Shown: piece after piece, positions 27,006 through 36,321 of the stretch
How the letters are laid out: each line of letters opens with the position of its first letter
Numbering within the stretch: the stretch's first letter is position 1
NCBI GenBank assembly: GCA_004299845.1
Contig: CP036201.1
Span: forward strand, 1,364,001 to 1,428,000
Direction: 5' to 3'
DNA: 64,000 nucleotides
From: Verrucomicrobia bacterium S94
Lineage (GTDB): Bacteria > Verrucomicrobiota > Kiritimatiellia > Kiritimatiellales > Pontiellaceae
Program-made: the position numbers and the translations under genes
Notes under the pieces: model-generated
Told to the model about the DNA's origin: nothing
The model's database searches: none
Seen by the model: the letters and a program-made list of their open reading frames with translations, nothing else

Positions 27006-28264
27006 GGTTCTAAACCTTTGATGTTGGTAATGAGCGTACGCAGACTTCTGCGCAGAACAGAATAACTGAAGAAACGGTTGGCCACTGCATAGTTATGCTC
27101 AACCGTGGTCTTTCGATACCCCTCATCCGCCAGCAGACGGCGGACATCATCCACCACCTCTTTCGTCAGATAGCCGTCCATCAGAGGCACACGAAATCCT
27201 TTCGGTTCAATATCACGCGCAAAAATAGAATACCGGTTGATCAGGATCGGCAGTTTGAAATAGACGGCTTCAAGAAAGGCGTTTCCGAAACCTTCATACA
27301 GACTCGGATAGGTTACAAAATCAACAAAAGGATACAGATCCCACAGGGTATAGATTTTCTGACCTTTCGAATTTTTCTGACGGAATTCACCGATACGGTC
27401 ATCAATAATCCGCAGGTCCACTCCCGAATCATGTGCCAGCTCTTCGAGCATATGCTGATATTCATATCCCTCATCCCCGCCGGCATGGGAAATGACCAGC
27501 TTCATTTTCGGATCGCCCAGCGTTTCCAGCAGTTTGATCGAATGCTCAATGCCTTTCCGCGGCACAATCCGGGTCGGCTGAAGAATCAGGATATCATCTT
27601 CTGCAAAACCGAGATCAGCCCGCAGCCCTTTGGTATATTCATCGGGTTGAGGCGGCGGCGTTTCAAAATCGAATACATTCGGTATCAGCTCCGATGAGAG
27701 CCCCTTGCGCCACGACAGTTCTTCGCGGGCGGCCTGATTAATCACGACATGCTGCAGTTCATCGTCCCGTGGCGGAAACGCCATATCCAGAAAATCCGGA
27801 ACCCCGTTGACAGAAAACCGCACACGCTCCCAGTAAAAATCATGATGGTGCGCAATGGAAGGAATCCGGGTTTCGGCCAGAAATTCAGTAATGGCGACAC
27901 CAAGCGGAACATGCATGGGAATGGTGAGCGCATTCTGAAAAATTAAAATGCGCAGATCATACCGATTCACAAATTCATACAGCGTGGTTTTCAGGTATTC
28001 CGCCATATCACGAATCCGGCGGCTGACAATCGGATCGCGGAACGTCTTTCCCCAGATCCGCTCATTGATCCAGACATTCTCCGGATGTTCAAAATGCGCC
28101 TCCGGAACGCAATAACTCACTTCAGGCGCCCGGTCCAGCCGTCCCGCATACCAGAAGCTCCTGAACTCATGATCCCATAAAACCTTTGCCCATTTTGCAC
28201 TTTCCAGGGAGACCCCGTCGGTGCCGGCAAAACGCGTTGAAACAAATCCGATATTTTCGCTCAT
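27002..28264 (-). CDS. GT4 glycosyltransferase of the glucosylglycerate locus
   Basis: 420 residues, GT-B fold. The donor-binding C-terminal half shows [21 protein letters not shown] and the E-x7-E region [17 protein letters not shown]. The N-terminus ([20 protein letters not shown]) is the acceptor side. GAGGCGG precedes the ATG. Mannosylglucosylglycerate is made in some bacteria (Petrotoga, Rhodopirellula) by a GT4 acting after GpgS, so this enzyme may add a second sugar. That role is inferred from position; trehalose-type GT4 enzymes are an alternative. First gene of the leftward operon. Confidence 0.75.
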   Translation of the reverse strand: MSENIGFVSTRFAGTDGVSLESAKWAKVLWDHEFRSFWYAGRLDRAPEVSYCVPEAHFEHPENVWINERIWGKTFRDPIVSRRIRDMAEYLKTTLYEFVNRYDLRILIFQNALTIPMHVPLGVAITEFLAETRIPSIAHHHDFYWERVRFSVNGVPDFLDMAFPPRDDELQHVVINQAAREELSWRKGLSSELIPNVFDFETPPPQPDEYTKGLRADLGFAEDDILILQPTRIVPRKGIEHSIKLLETLGDPKMKLVISHAGGDEGYEYQHMLEELAHDSGVDLRIIDDRIGEFRQKNSKGQKIYTLWDLYPFVDFVTYPSLYEGFGNAFLEAVYFKLPILINRYSIFARDIEPKGFRVPLMDGYLTKEVVDDVRRLLADEGYRKTTVEHNYAVANRFFSYSVLRRSLRTLITNIKGLEP

Positions 28265-28423
28265 TTCCGCCTCTGAATTGTTATCGAAAGCATAGACACG
28301 CCAATGAACATGAAAAGCATTTTTGTCGTTTTATTAATTTCTGACACAAAAAAGTGTATGGCGGGTTGCCAACACCGAACTACTTTCATTAGACTCAATG
28401 AATATCATTAAACAAGGATCTAT

Positions 28424-29605
28424 ATGGAAATCAAATTTGGAAGCATTGACGAAATACTCGAACTGCTCCCCGCTCTTCCTGACAAACTTAGAGGCATTCA
28501 GGAAACCCTAATAGCCAATCTGATCATGCTCAGCGAAATTCCTTCGCCGACGTTTGAGGAAGAAGCCCGGGTAAAACTTCTCCTCCAGCGCATGCTTGAA
28601 AGTGAGCTGGATAACATCTCAACAGACGAAGCCGGCAACGGTGTCGGTATCATTCCCGGAAAAGATCCATCCCGTAATATACTGCTTGTTGCCCACGCGG
28701 ATTCGGTATATTCCGAAAAAGTCGATCATGCCATCAGTGTCCTGGCCGAAGAAATTGTCGGTCCCGGCATTGCTGATAACAGTCTCGGTATGGCGGTACT
28801 CGCCACGCTCCCGAACATTCTCGAAATGCTCGGCATTCAGCTCAACGCCAATCTGGTGCTGCTGTCGAGCACCAAAGGCCTCGGCAGCGGCAACCTCGAC
28901 GGGCTTCGCTTTTTTATGGATAATAATAAAATTCCGTTTGAGGCAGGTATCTGCATTGAAGGAGAAAAACTCGGCCGCCTCAGCTACACCGCCGAAGGCA
29001 TGTTCCGCGGACACATCACCTGCAGTATTCCGGAAGAACTTGACTGGCAGCGTGTCGGACAGAACAGTGCCATTATCGCGTTGAATGAAGTCATCAACCG
29101 TATTCTGGAAATTCCGATTCCCAAACGCCCGCGAACCTCTATTGTTTTGGGAGCCATCCGCGGCGGTAAGAGTTATAATGTTATGGCCACACACTCGAGC
29201 CTTCGGTTTGAAGTTCGAAGCGAAGATGCGGAAATGGTTCAGACCATTCGGGAGCGTATTGAAGATATCATTGCCCATGCATCATCCCCCTATAATGCTG
29301 AATTCAAATTCGATATTGTTTCCTCCCGTGAGCCGGGCGGAATCGATGTAAGTCATCCGCTCGTAAAAAGCTGCCGGATGGTGATGGAGAAACTCGGTGT
29401 ACAGCCGACCATCCGGCCAAGCATGTCGGAGGTCTCCGAGCTCATTGCCCGGGGCCTTCCTGCCGTCACCCTCGGCATTACGGAAGCCAGCAACCTGCAC
29501 GATCTCAACGAAACCATTCGTATTAAACCCATATACACCGGTCTGGCACAGCTGCTTGCCGTGCTGCTCGCTATCGATGGAGGCTTCTGCAATGAACCTG
29601 AATGA
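28424..29605 (+). CDS. M20-family metallopeptidase-like protein with an altered active site
   Basis: 393 residues. The M20 layout is clear: LLVAHADSVYSEK (H-x-D near 88), GPGIADNSLGMAVLATLPN (metal Asp near 118), a dimerisation domain at about 190-290 and a late His in ASNLHDLNETI. But the usual Glu-Glu base/ligand segment reads SSTKGLGSGN, so the general base is missing by eye. AAGGA lies ahead of the ATG. It heads the rightward operon with GpgS, and no peptide role is evident. It may bind or hydrolyse another amide, or be non-catalytic. Confidence 0.75.
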   Translation: MEIKFGSIDEILELLPALPDKLRGIQETLIANLIMLSEIPSPTFEEEARVKLLLQRMLESELDNISTDEAGNGVGIIPGKDPSRNILLVAHADSVYSEKVDHAISVLAEEIVGPGIADNSLGMAVLATLPNILEMLGIQLNANLVLLSSTKGLGSGNLDGLRFFMDNNKIPFEAGICIEGEKLGRLSYTAEGMFRGHITCSIPEELDWQRVGQNSAIIALNEVINRILEIPIPKRPRTSIVLGAIRGGKSYNVMATHSSLRFEVRSEDAEMVQTIRERIEDIIAHASSPYNAEFKFDIVSSREPGGIDVSHPLVKSCRMVMEKLGVQPTIRPSMSEVSELIARGLPAVTLGITEASNLHDLNETIRIKPIYTGLAQLLAVLLAIDGGFCNEPE

Positions 29606-30566
29606 TTGGATTAAAAACAACACCATGCATCACTCCCAGTTCTGGGACCTCAAAAAACTGGTGGAGGAAAAAGAAAAACAGAATCTGAAAATCTCGCTCT
29701 GTCTGCCGACCCTCAACGAAGAAAAGACCATCGGTAAAGAGATTGTCATGTTCAAATCCGAACTGATGGATCGCTATCCCCTGCTTGATGAGATTGCAGT
29801 GATTGACTCCGGCTCGACTGATGCCACCCGCGAAATTTCCGCAAATTTCGGTGCCGAGGTTCATCTTTCCTCCGACATTCTGCCACAGTACGGTGAGAAA
29901 AAAGGAAAAGGCGAAAACCTCTGGAAAGCGGTCTATCAGCTCAACGGAGATGTCATTGTCTATGTCGATGCTGATATCAAAAACATCCACCCGCGTTTTG
30001 TCTACGGACTGGTCGCACCGCTGATTTACCGACCGGAAGTGCACTATGTCAAAGCATTCTACGACCGGCCACTGGCCTTCTCTCAAGGCATCCGTCCGTC
30101 CGGAGGAGGACGCGTCACAGAAATTCTGACCCGTCCGCTCTTTTCGCTCTTCTTCCCCGAACTGACCGGACTCGTACAGCCGCTCTCCGGCGAATATGCC
30201 GTGCGCCGCGAAGTGCTTGAAGCCATTCCGTTTCCCATCGGTTACGGCGTGGAAACCTCACACCTGATCGACGTCTATGAAAAATGGGGTATGGAAGCCA
30301 TCGCCCAGGTCGATCTCGATCAGCGTGTGCACCGCAACCAGGAAACCCGCGATCTCGGTAAAATGGCCTTCGGCATTCTGAGAGCTTTTCTCTACCGCGC
30401 CGAAGCGCTGGGGGTCATCGGAACGCTGCCCGAACTCAGTACCGAGCTTAAGCAGTTCCAGGCCCACGACGAAGAATTCGAACAGGTTACCCACACCATC
30501 GTTGAAGAAGAGCGTCCGCCGATGATCGAGCTGCCCGAATACCGTGAAAAATTCGGCATTAAATAG
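29592..30566 (+). CDS. gpgS: Glucosyl-3-phosphoglycerate synthase (GT81)
   Basis: 324 residues from the ATG at 29592, supported by GGAGG eight bases upstream; it overlaps the M20-like gene by 14 bases. GT-A fold motifs: SLCLPTLNEEKTIGKEI, AVIDSGSTDATREI, the metal motif VYVDADIKN, and RPSGGGRVTEILTRPLFSLFFPEL, distinctive for GpgS. It transfers glucose from a nucleotide sugar to 3-phosphoglycerate, the first step to glucosylglycerate, a compatible solute. No dedicated GpgP phosphatase gene is seen beside it. Confidence 0.93.
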   Translation: MNLNDWIKNNTMHHSQFWDLKKLVEEKEKQNLKISLCLPTLNEEKTIGKEIVMFKSELMDRYPLLDEIAVIDSGSTDATREISANFGAEVHLSSDILPQYGEKKGKGENLWKAVYQLNGDVIVYVDADIKNIHPRFVYGLVAPLIYRPEVHYVKAFYDRPLAFSQGIRPSGGGRVTEILTRPLFSLFFPELTGLVQPLSGEYAVRREVLEAIPFPIGYGVETSHLIDVYEKWGMEAIAQVDLDQRVHRNQETRDLGKMAFGILRAFLYRAEALGVIGTLPELSTELKQFQAHDEEFEQVTHTIVEEERPPMIELPEYREKFGIK

Positions 30567-30610
30567 CCTCGCTGAATAATCCGGTTTATTCCTGTATTCC
30601 ATGGTTTAAT

Positions 30611-32035
30611 ATGAACAGGTTAGCTGTAGCTGTCATTCATTATCACCTGCGTCCCGGCGGCGTGACGCGGGTGATCGAGCGCACCGTTGAATCACTCCGT
30701 GATCAGATGGATTTTTTCTGTATCAGCGGCGAAACGCCGGCAGAAGATGCTCAGCTTTTCCCCATATCCGAAACCTTTAAGCCTCTGGAATATTCTGACG
30801 CCGCCGATTTTCCGGACCTTGAAACATCGGTTAAGGAACTCCAGCAACTGGCCCGGAATCATTTCGGGCGCGCCCCCGACATCTGGCACATTCACAATCA
30901 CTCGCTGGGTAAAAACAGCTTTATGCCGCAACTGGTCCGGGCGCTGGCCAATTCCGGCTGCCGGCTGCTCCTGCAACCCCATGATTTTGCGGAAGACGGC
31001 CGTGCGGCAAACTATGCCCTGCTCACCCGGGCCCTTGGTGAAAACCTGAACCGGATACTGTATCCCGATGCGGATCATATTGTGTATGCTCCCATCAATT
31101 TCCGGGATAAATCCTTCCTCGAAAACATCGGACTTTCCAAGGTCCGAGAGTTGCCCAATTCAGTAACAGCCCACGGAAAATCCAGCATCGAAAGTTCTTC
31201 TTCAGCCCGCACCATCGTCTATCCCGCCCGGGCCATTCGTCGGAAAAACCTCGGTGAATTTCTGCTTTGGAGCCTGCTGGCTCCCGAAGGGTATCTTTTC
31301 CAGAGCACCCTCGCGCCGCAGAATCCCAAATGGCAGGTTTACTACGATGAATGGGTCCAGTTTGCCGAAGAGCTGAATCTTCCGGTTGAATTCGATGCCG
31401 GTCGGAAACATGATTTTGCGGAACTTGTGCAGCAGGCGGAAGCTTTGATGACGACCAGTATTCAGGAGGGATTCGGCCTCGCATTTCTTGAGCCCTGGCT
31501 GGAAGGTAAACATCTGATCGGCAGAAAGCTTCCGGAAATCACCACCGACTTTGAAGCCGAAGGTCTTAATCTTTCAGGGCTCTATGAAACCCTGCCGGTT
31601 CCGCTGGAGTGGGCCGGCGAAGAACGGTTTTTCCAGACGCTGGAAAAGAAAATGCGCGAAATGTACGCCGCCTATTCCCGGTCCTGGAAACCGGATCTGC
31701 TTGACGAAGCTCAATCGACACTGGTGAAAGACGGGACCGTCGATTTCGGCATTCTCGATGAAACGCTGCAGCGTAGCGTGATCCGTCATCTGGTGGAGCA
31801 TCCGGAAGATCAATCCCTTCTCCCCCCTCTCCCCCTGACCCCCTCTCCCCCGGTCATTGATCACAATCGCGCTGTAATCGAATCCAATTACAGCCAGAAA
31901 GCCTATGCGAATCGGTTAATGGGCATTTACAGCGATCTCGCACAGGCGGATATCAGTGCCGTTTCTTCTGCCGACGCACCCTGCCTGCTGAATCAGTTCC
32001 TGAAAGCGGATCGGTTCAATCTGCTCAGAACGTAG
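30611..32035 (+). CDS. Glycosyltransferase (GT4-like) with a proline-rich insert
   Basis: 474 residues. It begins VAVIHYHLRPGGVTRVIER, a GT-B start with the GGV loop; TIVYPARAIRRKNLGEF and TSIQEGFGLAFLEPWLEG form the donor site. Residues about 400-415 are LLPPLPLTPSPP, encoded by a low-complexity CCCTCTCCCCC run that looks inserted. The C-terminal 70 residues after it resemble no domain I know. It sits 45 bases behind gpgS, so it may act on the same glycerate solute or a related glycoside. Confidence 0.75.
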   Translation: MNRLAVAVIHYHLRPGGVTRVIERTVESLRDQMDFFCISGETPAEDAQLFPISETFKPLEYSDAADFPDLETSVKELQQLARNHFGRAPDIWHIHNHSLGKNSFMPQLVRALANSGCRLLLQPHDFAEDGRAANYALLTRALGENLNRILYPDADHIVYAPINFRDKSFLENIGLSKVRELPNSVTAHGKSSIESSSSARTIVYPARAIRRKNLGEFLLWSLLAPEGYLFQSTLAPQNPKWQVYYDEWVQFAEELNLPVEFDAGRKHDFAELVQQAEALMTTSIQEGFGLAFLEPWLEGKHLIGRKLPEITTDFEAEGLNLSGLYETLPVPLEWAGEERFFQTLEKKMREMYAAYSRSWKPDLLDEAQSTLVKDGTVDFGILDETLQRSVIRHLVEHPEDQSLLPPLPLTPSPPVIDHNRAVIESNYSQKAYANRLMGIYSDLAQADISAVSSADAPCLLNQFLKADRFNLLRT

Positions 32036-32074
32036 ATAACGTTTTCGCTATAGCGGCAGATCTGCAGATCAAAA

Positions 32075-32104
32075 AAGCGCACTTCCGTTTCCGGAAGTAC
32101 GCTT
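32075..32104. terminator. Bidirectional terminator between the GT4-like gene and nrdJ
   Basis: AAGCG-C-ACTTCCG pairs with CGGAAGT-A-CGCTT, with A-rich and T-rich flanks (AAAAAAGCGC ahead). It serves the two convergent genes. Confidence 0.75.
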
Positions 32105-32128
32105 CGTTCAGGAGGTATTTTTTCGGGA

Positions 32129-34387
32129 TCAAATCAGTTCGCATGCCCCGCCTGCACAGGCAATTTCACCCTGCAGGTTGGTTTCATCAGACTCTTCCTT
32201 CATCTGCGTATAGTCGACCGTGCGGAACTTGGAGATCAGTTCATTCCACAGTGTTTCGTCCTGCGCAGTAACCACCTCTTCATGCGGCGCCTGCTGATAG
32301 ATCTTGTCACCGGTGGCGGCCAGCATGCTGATGCCGGTAAAGTCGGCGCGGTTTTCCCAGATGTAGTCCGCCACATCATCCCATTCGTCATCGCGAACGG
32401 TCAGGGTGTTGGACACATTGTGATACAGGCCGGGGTTCAGCTCCGGACGGGCGGTTCCGGGCACCACCCAGTTCTGCTGTGTGGAGTGTACATATTTAAG
32501 CAGATCCAGCGCGGACATTTCTGAGCGCAGAATCGCTTCTTCCGGGGCTTCAACACAGAAAGTGATGACATCGTCGGTTTTATTGGCACTCCACACCGAC
32601 TCTTCACACATGTGCGGGTTGGTCTCATTGAAATATTTGTAGACCGGATCGGTTTTGTTGGCCTGTACCCGGCGGAAGTATCGGCGTGCATGACGCGGAT
32701 GGATCCCCGAGGCCGTACCCAGCAGCAGTGATGTTGAACCTGCAGGTTTTACACAGGTCAGACGTGCAGCCGGTTCGGTCCCTATTTTCAGCGTGATCTC
32801 GCGGTTCACCTCAATGGCATATTTGGCCATTTTCCGCTGCATTTCCGGATCCAGCGTAATTGCCGGAGAGTCCATCATGCCGGTAATCGACACACCGAGC
32901 AGTGCTTCACGGCGACACAGCTTTTCGGTGGTTTCGCCGAGATAAGGGAAACTGGTATAGGCCGCCTGCAGCGAACCGATAATGGTTGCGGCGCGCACTG
33001 CAATACGGAAATCCTCTTCGGAAAGAAGTTTAGCTCCGTTGATTTCCGTCAGGTTGCAGAACTGCCAGCCCGATTCCACGGTCACATTGCCGTCCTCATC
33101 TTTCACCTCCAGATGCGGATTCAGTCCGATTTCACAGCAGGGGTTGCAGCCATGAGACTGGTCATTGGCAAAATAGAAGCCGGGTTCACCCCACTCTTTC
33201 TGTTTCTGGAAAATACGCAGGAACTGCGCTTTCGAAGTTTCGCCGCGAATCAGTTTTACAGAGTTGTTGGAACGGCCGCGCTGCGGGTTGGTTTCAAACC
33301 AGTTTCCGCGCTTGGCGTTCATCATTTCACCGTCATCCGGAGAAAACAGACAGATGGTGGCGGAGCGGCGCACACCGCCGGCAATTACCGCATCGGCCGC
33401 ATGCATCATAATGTCGTAGGCTTCGATCGGTTTCAGTTTGCGGCCAAGAGCACCGTCGAGCACATTGCGGGCGCGTTCCAGTGCACGACGCAGCGGCACA
33501 TGGCCCGGTGCGCGACCGCCGGAAGTGGTCAGTTTGGCACCGCGCGGACGAATCTGGGAATAGTTGAACTCCACCAGATAACCTTCAATATAGCTGTCCA
33601 TGAGTGCCTGCATGGCATCCGCCCATCCTTCGATGGTGTCCGGAATCGTGAAGTGCACCACGGAACCTTCATCAATCGCAGGAGCCAGCGCCGGAAGTTT
33701 TTCGACATGTTCAAACTCAACACTGAAGCCGACCCCGGTGCCGCAGAGCAGCAGAAAAAGACCTTCTGCAAAAAATTCCACACGATCACAGATACCGAAG
33801 GTGCAGTTGTACATGCGGGCATGATTGGATTCAATGGCCTTTCCGCCGAACTGCATCGAGCGCATGGACGGTAGACAGCGTTTTTCAAGCACCCGGTCAA
33901 AGGCCCAGTTGATATCCTCTTCAGCGGCCGGAAACTGGCGCAAATGCATCTCGCGGACGCGGTTTACCGCTTCCGTAAAGGTTTCTCGGCGGCCGAGCTC
34001 CGGAAGAAAACGGGCATAACGGCTGGCAAGCATGTAGTCCTGGATGGCCGATGCATCAGGCCGCAGGCGCTGATTACGGGCCTGCTTATGCTCTTCACGA
34101 TAAAGGATGTAAGCTTTGGCCACATCGTACAGACCGGCTCCCATCAGCTGCTGCTCCACCAGATCCTGAATGTGTTCGACATCGACTTCCTCGGTCCCGC
34201 GGCTCTTATATCCGGTAATGATATTATCAATTTTTGTGGTGATATCCTTGATGATGGTCACAAGATGTTGTGGTACCTCTTCAACCTCTTTGAGGGTTCC
34301 CCGAACCGCTTTTTCGATCGCGGCGAAGATCTTTTTATGATCGTAATCGACCGTCGCAAAGTCGCGTTTTTTAACTTTTATTGCCAT
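32129..34387 (-). CDS. nrdJ: Adenosylcobalamin-dependent ribonucleotide reductase (class II)
   Basis: 752 residues from the ATG at 34387 with AAAGGG upstream; the frame opens 69 bases earlier. An ATP-cone (about residues 4-95, VKKRDFATVDYDHKKIFAAI) is followed by the catalytic barrel: MRSMQFGGKAIESNHARMYN, FLLLCGTGVGFSVE and the finger-loop region around NLTEINGAK. The C-terminus ends CAGGACELI, whose two Cys would be re-reduced by thioredoxin. RYARFLPELGRRETF resembles monomeric nucleoside-triphosphate reductases of the Lactobacillus type. Needs B12, so the cell can make dNTPs with or without oxygen. Candidate NrdR boxes lie upstream. Confidence 0.93.
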   Translation of the reverse strand: MAIKVKKRDFATVDYDHKKIFAAIEKAVRGTLKEVEEVPQHLVTIIKDITTKIDNIITGYKSRGTEEVDVEHIQDLVEQQLMGAGLYDVAKAYILYREEHKQARNQRLRPDASAIQDYMLASRYARFLPELGRRETFTEAVNRVREMHLRQFPAAEEDINWAFDRVLEKRCLPSMRSMQFGGKAIESNHARMYNCTFGICDRVEFFAEGLFLLLCGTGVGFSVEFEHVEKLPALAPAIDEGSVVHFTIPDTIEGWADAMQALMDSYIEGYLVEFNYSQIRPRGAKLTTSGGRAPGHVPLRRALERARNVLDGALGRKLKPIEAYDIMMHAADAVIAGGVRRSATICLFSPDDGEMMNAKRGNWFETNPQRGRSNNSVKLIRGETSKAQFLRIFQKQKEWGEPGFYFANDQSHGCNPCCEIGLNPHLEVKDEDGNVTVESGWQFCNLTEINGAKLLSEEDFRIAVRAATIIGSLQAAYTSFPYLGETTEKLCRREALLGVSITGMMDSPAITLDPEMQRKMAKYAIEVNREITLKIGTEPAARLTCVKPAGSTSLLLGTASGIHPRHARRYFRRVQANKTDPVYKYFNETNPHMCEESVWSANKTDDVITFCVEAPEEAILRSEMSALDLLKYVHSTQQNWVVPGTARPELNPGLYHNVSNTLTVRDDEWDDVADYIWENRADFTGISMLAATGDKIYQQAPHEEVVTAQDETLWNELISKFRTVDYTQMKEESDETNLQGEIACAGGACELI

Positions 34388-34462
34388 TTTTGACCCTTTC
34401 TGAAATGAGCGATTACCGTGAATACTGAACGTTTCCGGAAGTATTTGAGGGCACACAGTAAT

Positions 34463-34511
34463 ATACTATATATGGTAGTCGCCGAAAACAAATGCACAAT
34501 ATCTATGTATT
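34463..34511 (-). promoter_or_regulatory. Candidate NrdR box pair upstream of nrdJ
   Basis: ATACTATATATGGTAG (34463-34478) and ACAATATCTATGTATT (34496-34511) resemble the NrdR box ACACTATATATAGTGT (12 and about 10 of 16 by eye) and are 33 bases apart, close to three helical turns, as in known NrdR targets. They lie 76-124 bases ahead of the nrdJ start. The second overlaps an inverted repeat, an alternative explanation. NrdR represses ribonucleotide reductase genes. Confidence 0.5.
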
Positions 34512-34738
34512 CGTAGATATTGAAGGAAAAAAAATAAAAAACGGAAACAGGCAGTCCACGGTCAGGATTTAACCCTTTTTAGTCAGCCGGTTTACACCGG
34601 ATGATGAAGAAAAATGTTAGGACTGCGTAAGTATTGGGAGAACAGAAAAAGACGGGGCTGCATGCGACTCCACCCAAACCCTGGACCACAACATATATGC
34701 GGATCCGTTTGTCATGTATTCAAACGTGAATCCACGTA

Positions 34739-34769
34739 TTGACAACGGTCTGCAAAGGTTCACTATACC
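34739..34769 (+). promoter_or_regulatory. Candidate promoter ahead of the STAS-like gene
   Basis: TTGACA (34739-34744) and TATACC (34764-34769, 19-base spacing) directly before the ATG at 34776. Transcription would start near or at the ATG, and there is no ribosome binding site, so the message may be leaderless. Confidence 0.35.
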
Positions 34770-34775
34770 GCGAAA

Positions 34776-35138
34776 ATGAAAATGCGCGTCACATACAATG
34801 AAGAGCAGCGCTTCATTGAGACATCCATCATTGGACTTCTTGATATGGAGGCCGTGGAACGGGGATTAGTGGAAATGAATACCGTCATGGACCGCTATGA
34901 CTGCCGGCAGGTGCTCTACGATCTCACACAGGCCGAACTCGGCCTTGAAACGCATGAAATCTATTTCATTCCCAAGCTCCTCAAAGAATCCGGAAATATG
35001 ATTGTTAAGCGAGCGGTCATCTTTTCTCCGGACGATGAGCAGGATATGGCCTTTTTTGAAACGGTTGCCGCCAATCAGGGACTCACGGTTCAGATCTTCA
35101 CAGAACGGAAGGCGGCCCTTGACTGGTTGCTGGCATGA
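34776..35138 (+). CDS. STAS/SpoIIAA-like small protein
   Basis: 120 residues with alternating strands and helices: VTYNEEQRFIETSIIGLL, RQVLYDLTQAELGLETHE and VKRAVIFSPDDEQDMAFFE, the pattern of SpoIIAA-like (STAS-fold) proteins. These often act as anti-anti-sigma factors or lipid-binding modules, but no phosphorylatable Ser motif is evident. It has no ribosome binding site and may be read from a leaderless message. It overlaps the following GT2 gene by four bases (ATGA). Confidence 0.65.
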   Translation: MKMRVTYNEEQRFIETSIIGLLDMEAVERGLVEMNTVMDRYDCRQVLYDLTQAELGLETHEIYFIPKLLKESGNMIVKRAVIFSPDDEQDMAFFETVAANQGLTVQIFTERKAALDWLLA

Positions 35139-36121
35139 AGGTTTCTGTGATCATGCCTGTCTGGAATGCAGCCGATACGGTATTGCAGACTTTGGAAACG
35201 CTTCGTTCCCAGACCTACGAATCGATGGAAATCATCGTCGTGGACGACGGATCGACGGACGGCACCACCGAACTGCTGCGGAAGCAGAAGGATATTCTAC
35301 TGATCGAACGACCGCATCGAGGCATTGTTCCGGCCCTGAATGATGGCCTTCAGGCTGCGGGCGGAACCTTTATTGCCCGGATGGATGCTGACGATTTATG
35401 CCACCCGAAGCGCATCGAAAAACAGGTGGAGTATCTTAAAAAACATCCGGAAATCGGACTGGTGGGCTGCTGTGTTCAGTTTGGAGGAGACCGGGAACAG
35501 CAGGCAGGCTACGCCGCTTACGTGGGCTGGATCAATTTGCTGACGGAACCGGACGACATTGCGCTCAACCGGTTTGTGGAGTCTCCGTTCGCCCACCCTT
35601 CCGTTATGTTCCGGCGCGCACTGCTTCAGGAATGCGGGACCTATCGCGATGGCTGTTTTCCAGAGGATTACGAGCTCTGGCTCCGCTGGATGGCCGATGG
35701 AGTCCGTATGGGAAAGGTCAAAGAGACACTCCTTACATGGAATGATCCTCCGTCACGTCTGTCACGTACGGATAATCGGTATTCCGTTGATGCCTTCTAT
35801 CGTATAAAAGCCGGTTATCTCTGCCGATGGCTGGAAACAAACAACCCGCATTATCCGGAGGTGCTGATCTGGGGTGCCGGCCGGGTAACCCGTAAACGCG
35901 CTGCAATTCTGGAAGAATGCGGCCTTCGCATTACGCATTATATTGACATTAAATCACGACGCCTTAACTGCGGTACTCCGGTCATCCGTCCGGAGGAAAT
36001 TCCGACTCCTGATTCCTGCATGGTTCTTTCCATGGTCGGGAACCGCGGTGCCCGGCATCAGATTCATAATTATCTGGCAGAATGCGGATTCGTAACCGGA
36101 AAAAGTATGATCGCCTGCTAG
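35135..36121 (+). CDS. GT2 family glycosyltransferase with C-terminal nucleotide-fold extension
   Basis: 328 residues. GT-A core at 1-230: VSVIMPVWNAADTVLQTLET, IIVVDDGSTDGTTELL, the metal motif ARMDADDLCHPKRI and FPEDYELWLRWMADG. The last 90 residues, starting EVLIWGAGRVTRKRAAIL, resemble a small Rossmann-like GxGxxT domain found behind some GT2 domains. The sugar and acceptor are unknown. It is translated from an ATG that overlaps the STAS-like gene's stop. Confidence 0.85.
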   Translation: MKVSVIMPVWNAADTVLQTLETLRSQTYESMEIIVVDDGSTDGTTELLRKQKDILLIERPHRGIVPALNDGLQAAGGTFIARMDADDLCHPKRIEKQVEYLKKHPEIGLVGCCVQFGGDREQQAGYAAYVGWINLLTEPDDIALNRFVESPFAHPSVMFRRALLQECGTYRDGCFPEDYELWLRWMADGVRMGKVKETLLTWNDPPSRLSRTDNRYSVDAFYRIKAGYLCRWLETNNPHYPEVLIWGAGRVTRKRAAILEECGLRITHYIDIKSRRLNCGTPVIRPEEIPTPDSCMVLSMVGNRGARHQIHNYLAECGFVTGKSMIAC

Positions 36122-36321
36122 TCACAATAATGTATTCAAAATTAAAATAAATACATATGTGTGCATACAAAGCCAAAATTAACATTACTCATTTGTATAT
36201 TTATAAATTTTATATCTAAGCCTTTTATAAAGCGTTACACCGTTTTTATCCCGCAGCCATACAGTCCGCCGGCCTGCGGTGGCACACCTGATGCGATTAG
36301 TGTTCCCAAGGATGCATAAAC

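Larger units (their letters stand above)
34388..34775. other. 388-base intergenic region between nrdJ and the STAS-like gene
   Basis: No coding frame seen. It holds two candidate NrdR boxes (34463-34511), an almost perfect 11-bp inverted repeat CAATATCTATG / CGTAGATATTG (34497-34522), a 19-base stretch shared with the metY terminator (about 34535), a small CCGGT-ACCGG hairpin near 34587, and a candidate promoter at 34739. No cobalamin riboswitch core was recognised ahead of nrdJ. Confidence 0.55.

Noticed and set aside
34388-34500. Cobalamin riboswitch ahead of the B12-dependent reductase
   Set aside because: No cobalamin-box core was recognisable in the short leader.
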